A stretch of 13,482 nt of DNA from assembly GCA_030631915.1 (NCBI GenBank), contig DAOVKF010000028.1, positions 1 through 13,482 on the forward strand, read 5' to 3'. The DNA comes from Candidatus Omnitrophota bacterium. Its GTDB lineage: Bacteria > Omnitrophota > Gorgyraeia > Tantalellales > Tantalellaceae. The position numbers were made by a program, and so were the translations under genes. Within the stretch, counting starts at the first letter, position 1, and the number at the start of each line of letters is the position of its first letter. The notes below the pieces were generated by a model. The model was not told the DNA's origin, ran no database searches, and saw nothing but the letters and a program-made list of their open reading frames with translations. This document shows positions 1-9,900 of this stretch, piece after piece.

Positions 1-942
1 CATCCTTTCTATGAACAGGGCGAACTTTTTATCATCCGGCAGTCCGTTATATTCCACGCCTTCTGTCTTCCGGGCTTCGGCTGTTAAGCAGTATATAACG
101 GCTTCACGGAAGAACTCGAGCTCATCCAGATATATGCCTTCAAAGGATACTATGAACTCGTTGAAATCAAATTTCTGTTTGTCGCTTGACCAGTAGACCA
201 GCTGGCCCAGTATGGACCGGCCTGTTTCAGTGTCCAGGTCCATGATGTCCCTGATAGAAAGGCCGGGCTTGCCTTCCAGGCCAGCGAACGCTTTTACCGC
301 GATATCGCCTAATCTTTTTAGATTTTCTTCCAGGGACGCGAAGTCTTTTTCCCGTTCAAGCACGGCCCTGCCTGTTTTTGGATCAGGGAGTGTCAGTTCC
401 CCGGTCCAGTATTCTATGGCGCGCGCGACCTCCCCGGTAAGGGGTATCCCGCCCATCAATGTCTCGAACACGTTTTTCATCCTTATAGCGCGCACGGCAA
501 ACCCGCCCAATTGTTCCGCGGTCTCAAGCCCGCGCAGCCTGGCGGCCGTGTAAAGAACGTTCAATATGTCGATATTCGCGTCCTTGTTGAACATGGAGTC
601 ATTTAACTCCACCACCCCTTTCTGCTCAAGCGCGGACAGGACCAGGTGCCTTGCCCATTGGCTTTCCCCTATTTCATAGCCTATCTTTGTAGCGTTTTCA
701 TTGTTCACGTCAGCCGGGTCAAAATATTCCACCAGGATATCGCCTTCAGAAAGCCGCGTCTTGACCCAGTGCAGGGTCTCTACGCCGCGCAGGGACACGC
801 GTTCCTGTTTTCTTATGTCCCCGGGTAAAAGAGGCGCGATGGGAACTATATCCTTCAGGCTCACGCTCACAAGGGCCTGCAGGAGCTCCTGCCCCAGTTC
901 CGGACCTTGTCCCATCACCCGTTTGAATTTCCATCCTCTGGC
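1..942 (-). other. Helical segment running off the downstream edge
   Basis: Residues about 4181-4494 are mostly helical: LGQELLQALVSVSLKDIV, QWARHLVLSALEQKG, LGGFAVRAIRMKNVFETL and LDELEFFREAVIYCLT are clear amphipathic stretches. I do not recognise the family and see no catalytic motif. The frame is still open at base 1, so this is not the C-terminus. Confidence 0.45.
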
Positions 943-3900
943 CTTGTCTGTTTCCTCTTCCTCGTAAGAATAAGGAGCGGCGAACACTGTATCGCCTGTG
1001 GAATAGAACGTCTTACCGCGTTCCGCGTCCTTTTTAACGTGTATCTGGAACTGATAAAGGTTTTCTCTGTCCTCACCTATATAGCCGATATAATACAGGC
1101 TCTTCAGTTCACCCAGAACGCCAAGCTCATGCTCGTTGAAATCTATTTCCGACGTCAGTTTATCCTTGTATCCGTTTATCCTTTCCCAGGCCTGCGGGAT
1201 GGTCTCGCCCGGTTCCAGCCTGAGCTGGAACTCGGCGATAACCGAGCCGAACAGGTCCTGTCCCCGCTCGCTGAGCTTCACCCTTTTATGGAAATAAAAC
1301 GCCCCTTTTTTGTACTCGTCGTTCTCCGCTCCGATCTTTTCTCCCAGCGTGCCGGGGATGGTCAGGTTCTGCGTATCGTCGTCAATGTCATAAGCAAAGG
1401 TTTTTGTGTAACTCGTCCGGAAATCGGCTATTATTTCACCGTCAACATACGTGACCTCTCCGTTATCCTTGTCTATTTTGACGGTATCGTCGGGCAACTG
1501 TTCCTTATCCCGCGCTCTCTTCTTTCCGGCCACACCGTAAAACTGATAGACTCCTTTACTGACGAACACGTTTTTCACCAGATAGGCGCCTTTTTCGCCT
1601 TCCACGTGCACTGTCAGTAAGCATCCTTCCGAAAGGTCGGGGTGGCTCTGTCTTATCAGCGCAAGTGTCCCGTCCGCGTAATCCACCACCACGCGCCCAT
1701 CGTCCGATCTCTTCAGGCTGGCTTCCCACTGCTGGGCCTCGAATTCCATCTCCTTGGGCACGAACGTCCTGTAAACGGCGAGCCGGGTCTTATATTTTTT
1801 CTTCGTCACCGGATCCTCTTTCTCCGTCACCAGGTCTTTCAGTATCATTTCCGGAGTGTATCCTTTCCCGTAACCCAGCCCGGTTATGTCCAGGATCAAC
1901 CTTTCCTGATGCTCGGGATAATAGATATAAACGGCCCGCTCATATGCTTCACCTTCGGTATCTGTCTCAGCGTCCCATCTTTTTGATTCACTTTCCACGG
2001 GCAGGTCACCGTACTCAGCGCCTGCCACGAACTTCTCTTCGTCATACTTGTACCTGGTCACGTATTTTTTGGAAGCTGATCTCTCCTCCGTGACCCTGTA
2101 ATCATCGTCTTCATAGGGATCCCGGTATCTGGTCAGGAGCGACGTTTTCGTGAGTTCCGGGGCGTTCTCGTCTTTTTCCCTTTTCGCCTCTGTCCCGTCC
2201 TGGTGTATGATATAGAGGAATTCCTCCATCTCGCCCGCTGCCTCGTGATACACTAATATTTTGTGGACTTCCTTGTCGCTGGCGCCGCCTTCTCCCGGAT
2301 AATACATCCGTATATCCTGGTACAGGGGTTTTCCCGCAACGTCGTAAATGCCGAAGGACTCTGACATGGGCTTTTCTATACCGGGTTCACGCGTTATTTT
2401 ATGCGCCCATCTGGCAGTGGCTGGGACGGTTATTTCCCTCTTGTCCGCGCCATGGCCCCGGCCTTTTCCCAGATAGATCGTAACCTTCCTGTTATCGAGG
2501 TCCACATCCGCTATTACCTCCTCTCTACTGTTCTCCTTTGCTCCGCCTTCCAGGTCTTTAAGTTCAAAGGTCTCGGGTTTGAGCTTTTGCTCTTTCACTT
2601 CGCCCGTTCTTGCGTCTATGAACTCAGAAGAGACGGACAGGGTAATGCCGAACCTGTCCTTTTCGCTTGTCTTTCTCACGGCTGTGTCAATACCCTCGTA
2701 TTTCACGGTCTCAATGTGCGTGGTCCTGCCCTGTTCTTTCTCGACTATACTGACTGACCTGACGCCTTTTACCGTTTTTGTCTCCCTTGTGTCGTAATTA
2801 TATTTTTCCTCGGTAAAGGCCTCGTCTTTTGACTCAAGAAAGGTCCACCTCTTGCGGTTCCTGTACCACGCCTCTTTTAATAACACCGCCTCTTTCCCGT
2901 CGTTGTCATATGTTATTACCCTTTTGCGGATCTCGTCTTTTGCCGGGTCCCTGTCATACTCGTATTCTTCTATGGATACAAGCGCCATGCCGCGGGCGGC
3001 CCTGTCGAACCGGTAGTTCCATACTGTCTTGAAAAGCATTTCGCCGTTTTCGTCAAGGACCGTGTCCGTGAACCGGGTGGTCTCTATTTTGCCTTCTATA
3101 TACTCTCTTTCTGTGGCGCTCACATGATAAACGCCCCTTTTATCACTGACCTTTTCATAAACAACATCGCCCTGCGCATCCAACCTTGTAGCTATCATGG
3201 CAATGCCGTCGGGTATCCTCCGGCATTTCTGGATATACCCCGTGAACGCGCGCGCGCCGTCCACGGATCTTTCCTCGGGCCTGAGCTCATGGATCCTTTG
3301 TTCGGCCAGGACATTTCTGTTGCTTTCGAGCACGACCGCAGTGCTTGTATATTTTCGGCCGTACTGGTCCGTGCCGCGCCTTTTCGACAGGAGCACGGAT
3401 TCGGGATGGTCTTGCACCCCCGCCTCGGGCCCTAATACCGCGGAGGGCACTGGCACGGGTCTTGCCGGCGTGATCTTTTCTCTCTTTACCGCCGGAGCCG
3501 GTCTTTCTTCCCTGGCCGGCTTTATCGCTTTCTTAACGACCGGTTTTTCTTCCCTGACCGGCTTTACTTCTTTCTCAACGACCGGTTTTTCTTCCCTGAC
3601 CGGCTTTACTTCTTTCTCAACGACCGGTTTTTCTTCCCTGACCGGCTTTACTTCTTTCTTAACAGCCGGTTTTTCCTTTTCAGCTTTCATTTTTTCCATG
3701 GCCCGTGTCAGGGCTTCTGGCTCAAATCCGTATTCAGGGTTTGGTTTATTATCAAACCAGAACCATATGCCTTCAGCGCCGGACTCCCTCGCAGCCCTGG
3801 CAGCGCCCTCCATGATGGACTTCCCGCCTATGTTGGGCTGGGCTTCCCCGATGACAACGCGGACGCCTTTTGGTATGTTGAGTTCGCCGATATTCCGCCT

Positions 3901-6900
3901 CAATTCACTGAACAGCTCTTTACCATTTGGTTTCTCATCAAAATCATAATACCAGTGTATCTGGAAGATATCCCCGGGCTCCAACATGTGGATCCAGTAT
4001 CCGGCGTTCCTTATCTTGCCGGACCCGAGACTTACGGGTTTGCCCGTGGTCTCCCTGACCATGTCCATGCCCGCCTCCACGAATCTCTGGACATTGGCCG
4101 TGGATGTCACGGCGTGATCAGGTTCGTTCATGACCTCTACGGCTTCGATCCATTCACTGTCCTTTCCCAGTTCCTCCATGGCCCTCTCGAGCAGTATCCT
4201 GTCAAGTCCTATCATCTTCCTGGTCTTTTCAGGGTCGTCCAGAACGTCTTTATGGTCTTCGGCCAGGTCGAAATTATGCAGCACAAGCACCAGTTTCGTC
4301 TTTGTCTGCTTCGCGATCTTTACCAGGTTCACAAGGTCCCGCACGGCCAGGGCCTTGTCTTTAAATCCCGCGGGAGAGCCGCTCGCGTCATACCTTATCC
4401 CGCTTGAGTTTTTAGACCCCATTGTCAGCCAGACCCTCGCGGTCCCGGCGTTTATTCCCCTGAACTGGCTCAGTATTGCGCCGTAATGAGCGCTTACTCC
4501 GTCTCTTGTGCCGATCGCCCTCTCGTATTGCCGTAAATAAAAACCGGCGCCGGAATTTTCCGCGAACCTGTCTGCCGGCACCGGTTCAACCCTGACAGGC
4601 CTGTCCCTGTAAACCTTCACGCTCCTGGCTTCTCTTATCTTCTCTTCTGACCGGATGATCTTTGCGTCCTTTACCTCGATGATGCCTTTAAAAACGTCAC
4701 GGCTGGCGGAATTTATCGCGAACTTGACGCCGACCATGGCTATGTTTGACGGGTCAAAACCGGCGTCAGTCCATCCCTGCGCGTCCTGAGCCCTGGTCGT
4801 AGGCGTATATTCAATGGTGATCCACTCACCGGACTTTTTGATGTTCTCCCATCTCGCGTACTGGTTTTTCCAGTTGCCGTCTTTCGCGAAAACCTGGACA
4901 CCGTTCATCTGATTCGCGGCCAGGCCATAGGGTACCCTGAATTTAAGGGTTATTTTCCTGCCGACACCGTCTGTCGGGGAAGGCAGGGACACATACGCCT
5001 CGCCTTTTTCCCGGTTGGGATGCTGGCCTTCGAGATCAGCCTTTAGGTGTAAAACCCCGTCCTTTAACCTCGCGCCTGTTATGCCCTGGCTGTCCTGATA
5101 TGTCTGGGCGGACCATTGATAGATCATCAGATCCTCCGCGCCCGCGGCCAGGACCGGGCTCGAACACTTGTTCGCCAGCCAGTTGATACCTCTCAGCGCC
5201 AGACTGCCGACACCGCCCGGAACAGCGGCCTGCACGATGCTGCTCTCCGTATTATTCACGGCATCATTGACACGCGCTGACAGCGGCACCTGTCCGGCGG
5301 GTTCCTCTGTCTTCGACTCAGGGCCGGGGGCTTCTTCCAGGGCTTCCCGCGGCGGTGTTTCGACACCGAACAGGGCCTTAAGAGAATCCGCGGCCTTATC
5401 ATAACTCATGGGCACGAGTTCGGGTGAGGCCGTCTCTTCCCCGGTAATGAAATTCCTGAAAGAACGCCGGTCCCAGTGGACCACGTCATTCCAGTCTTTA
5501 TCCTTGTCATGGGTCAGCCTGTAAGCGGCCTCTGATATGGGGACAACCCCTTTTTCACGAAGTTTCCCGAGATACTCCGGCAGGTCCCTCGTAAGCTCTT
5601 TTTCCCTGATGTACGCGTCAAGCCCCTTGCCTTTTTCCGCCGAGAATTTATACACGTGGAGGAGACCGTCCTCTTCCCTGTTATAAAAGTTGAGCTCCCC
5701 GTGGCCTTCTGTCACGGTGTAATCCACTTCTTCCTTGGTCACAAGGTCGCCTTCACTGTCGTTCCTGGCGCGCTGTTCCGCTATAACCTCATTCGTTAAT
5801 ATGTCGAATGTTTCGCCGGACAAAGCCAGCTCAGTGCCATACGGGTCAACGGTCCTGGTCAATCTCGCCCTGAGGACCGGTTTTTTCAGGATCACGTCCT
5901 GACCTGCGCCAAGGATCGAAGTGCCTGTCTCGTCCAGTTTCCCTATATAACATTCCGACGTTTCTTTGTTGTCATCATGTTTGGTGAGCCAGACATGCTC
6001 GATGTCAAGCTTCAGTTCCGGCAGATACTCGGAGATCTGCGACAGACTGAGTTTTCCTTCAGGGCTGAGATAGGAAAACCCCTTGCCTTCGCTTTTGCCG
6101 TCCCTGTCGAATTTCAATACATTGATCCGGCTGGTCCGCGGCGGGAAATAAAGCTGTTCTCCGCCCGGAAGATCAAGCCTGACCCCTTCATCAAGCTCTT
6201 CATACATGTAGCTTTCTTTCATGTATCCTTTTATGGAAGGGACTCCATCTCGGATCTCTATCCTGCCCGACCACTGGGTATCGGGTCTGAGCTTTGACCT
6301 CTCTGATACGAATATCTCGTTCTTGCCCGTATTTTGAGAATACATCGCGGCCTGTGCACCGTCTTTGCCCCGCAGGATGTAATAGACCTTTCTCACGCGC
6401 CCGCCCTCGTCAAACGTAATGCCCTTGATATATCCGCTCATCTCCCTTTCCTCCCGAGAGCCATCTATAATTACCCCGCTTTTCACCGGGTGACTGAACT
6501 CTTCTTCTGTTTCTATCACGGAATGCAGCAACGCTGATACGACCTTGTCGCCGGCCATAAACCCCGGGGCTTCCGCTTCGTTCAGGTCCGCTCCGATGTG
6601 CTCTTTTACGATCCCCCTTATCATGGGGTTATTGTATCTGGCGAGGAACCCGTCAACCGCCTTTTGACGGTCTTCGGCGGTCATTGCTTTTTTGGTCTTC
6701 TCCACTTCAACCTCATCGTAACCGAAAGTCTGGACATATTCTCCCCGGGATAAAGTGCCGCGGTTCTTGTCCGCGTATATCTCCCTGGCCCTGTACTCCA
6801 GAACGGCATTGTATAAAAACAGTGTTTTTTGTAAACGCGCGGTATTAAGAAGCCGTCTTTCCTTGAACTCGCTGTAATCGCTTCTTAACACGCGGAATTG

Positions 6901-9900
6901 AGGTTCTTTTTCTATGTCCCTGTCGTTTATGTCCCCGTACAGATGGTCCGTAACGGCTTTCAGGGGTTTCATCTCGCCTAAGATCCTCCCCATTGCCTCA
7001 TACGAGAGATCGTTCCGGGTCATATACGAAGATACGGCCAGGAATACAGCGTCATCCGGCTGGATCCTGATATCCGCTTTGAGGTCGCGGCCCAAATACT
7101 CTTCGACCTGGTCCTTTGTCACGCTGGATTTTTTTCCGTATACCGCCCGGCCGGAAGTGCGGGTCTCCAGACGGTTAAGCACCCCGCCGGCGGCTTTCTC
7201 CCACTTCAGGAACGGTTCCAGCCCCTCTTTTGTATCCGCGTTTCTCAATACTGACAGATCCTCTGTTATCCTCTCTTCGACGCTGACCGGCATATTCTCC
7301 TTAAAATGTTCCATGTCCATCGCGGTAAGGCCGGGGAACAGGTAATCGGCAGGGGCTTTGCCCACGCTGTCGTTATATTCACTGAGCTGGACAAGAAAAC
7401 TTATATACCCCATCCTGGCGAAAATATCCGGCAGTATTCCCCAGACCTCGTCATTAATGCTGCTTTCCGTCTCTATCGACACCTGAGACGAAAAATACGC
7501 ACCCAGCCAGTCAGGCATGTCAGATCCTTCCAGGCTTTCACCAAGGTTGTTTTTTCCGGCTATACTGACGAACTTGTCGATATAGCTCTCCGCGCCTCTC
7601 TCATCAAATATAATATTGCCGTTCAGGTCTCTCCGGCTGAAATACTCCACCCAGAGATCTATCCATGCCTGTTTTGACATATATCTTTTACCGGCCACAT
7701 TGCCTTCTGCGTCCATCACACCGGCGGCCTTAAGAAGCCTGTTAACACTGGCTCCCACTATTCGGCGGAGCTGTTCCGTATCCGCTTCCGCTCTTGGGGC
7801 CGCGGCCTCTGTTATCCGCTCCTCCGGGACAGTAACGTCCCGCTCTTCCACGCGGACATACCCTCTCAGGTCCTCTCTTCCGGGCTGTTCTATCAAGGTT
7901 TCTTCCGTCTTTTCCGGGATCCCGGCGCCAAAATGGTCACGATACGCTTTCAGTTGCTCGACAAGGATATACTGCTCCGAAACCGCGCCGATAAAATCCA
8001 TTTCCGCGGCCTGCAGCGCGGGAGCCTGTGACACGTAGACCCAGTAGTCGGACCTACCCCTGTTATACTCGTCTCTCGCCGCGCTGACCGAATCCCTGAG
8101 AGACTGCATATGCGCGTACGCGCTCACAGCCTTCTCGTAATTCGATCTTATGTCCCTCGCCAGCTGTTCTATCTCGCGGATAATACTGTCCGCTTCAGCC
8201 CGTGACCTTGCTGCGGTCAGTGCCTTTCTGAGTTCCGCCACCGTCTTTTCCGCCTCGCTCCTTCCAAAATCCCATAATATGACGGAAAAATTCAAGGGCA
8301 CTGAAAAGGCAGGATCACCGCTTTCCATTAGCGACGCGACACCGGAAACGTTGAGGCTCGGATCAAGCCGTTTGAGGCTTGCCCGGCTGATGTCAATAAG
8401 GTCTTTCTGCATTTCTTCCTGAAAAAGTCTCATCCTGGGATCTTTGGAGATTATGTTATCGCGCACAAGATCGGCGATCTGAGCGGTCTCGTCTTTTGAC
8501 AGGTCTTTGAGGGAATAAACGGTTGCTGTCCCTTTGTCGGGGTTCGGAAGTCCGATGACCCAGTTGGCTCCCAGCAATTTCTCGAGCGCGGCTTTTTTAG
8601 CGGCCAATTCCCGCTCAAGCACGCTTATCTTGAGATGCGTATCCCTGATAAGGACGTCGGCCTTGTTTACAGCGCCGGCGCCGGCGTCATGCTTCTGGAA
8701 TTTTTCCGAACTCTTATCGTCTTCCCATCTTTTTATGTTCCGGTCCAGGTGCGCTATCTTCATCTCGACCGCGTCAACGTCCCTGACCGCGGCCACCAGC
8801 TCCTGATGGTCTTTCATCGCCTGGACCTCGGCGAGTATGCCTTTCTGCCTGCCGAGATGTTCCGCCATCCCGTTCAACCTCGAAGTATATATGTTATAGA
8901 TGTTCAGTGTCAGCCCGGCGTTCAAACTCGGCTTCAACTCCCATTCTGAGCTGTCCTTTGTGCCTCCGCTGGTATGCTGCCCGCCTGTATTCGGATCAAC
9001 CGTAAGCACTCCGGGCGTACCATCTGTCTCCAGTTCGGTAAATCCCAGAGACGGCCCGATAAACATGGTGAACCGTTGCGGGACCCCTGTCCTTATCCTG
9101 TAGATCAGTTTATCCAAGCCGGCCAGTTTGTCCTGAGGCACTCTCATGGCGGCCCTTTCAGTTACACGTTCTTCGGGACTCACTTCTTTGGCCCGCTCTT
9201 CTTTTACCTCATACGGTTCTACCTCAGACGTCTTCTTCGCCTCTATGCCGGCGGACGCGTAGGCCCTTTTCGCTTCGACAAAGTCCTTTTCCGCCTGCCT
9301 TCGAACAGAAAGAGCGCCCATAAGCCTCATCGGGTCCACCGCGGGTTCTTTCCGCAAAAGGTCAAACTCTATCCGGGCTGCCTCCAGCGCTTCCCCGGCC
9401 GTGGCAATAGACCTTTCAGCATGCGCCAGGACATTCTCATTGCGCTGTTTATTGACAGAAATTTCTTCTTTTTCTTTTTTTAACCGCGCGTCGATCGCCG
9501 CGATCCGGTTTGTCAGATACTTCACCAGGACCTTTTTCCTGGTAAAGATATCAAATCCCCCGCCGATCTCTATCCGGCTCCTGTAGTAATCGTTCTCATC
9601 CAGTGTGCCGAGCGTGGCCAGCATGCTGCCGACCTTCTTCGCGTTCGCGGCCCTGGCCAGATCTAAAAGCGCTTCATACTCGTTTCTTGACTCTTCAAGC
9701 GCCCGGATCGGCAACCGTGAATCCATGTCATTGAACGCGCCGGATCCCAGGTAACGGTCTATCATGCCCCTGTCCACAGCGGCCGGCTGTTTCCCGAATT
9801 CGGCCCCTTCGTCCGGTCCATGGCCCAGGACAAACCTTAACCGCACACCCGCCTTTTTGAGCTCCGACTCCGCGGCTATTCTTCTGATCTCCGCGGCCGT

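Noticed and set aside
907..1620. Plus-strand open frame of 237 residues
   Set aside because: No domain, no ribosome binding site, and it lies wholly antisense to the giant frame. Long antisense frames are expected with this codon usage. The other plus-strand open frames across the window were rejected for the same reason.
943..3441. True RHS/YD toxin shell
   Set aside because: Tyr-Asp strand pairs occur, but the standard YD consensus and the RHS core motif are absent, so only a loose resemblance is reported.
3497..3676. CRISPR-like or regulatory direct repeats
   Set aside because: The 42-base units are directly adjacent with no spacers, keep the reading frame and encode a regular PEVK-type linker.
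3197..3949. Plus-strand open frame of 250 residues with repeated SSLTGFTSF units
   Set aside because: It is the antisense shadow of the PEVK repeat and the end of the hydrolase. The minus-strand frame carries recognisable motifs and continues far beyond on both sides.
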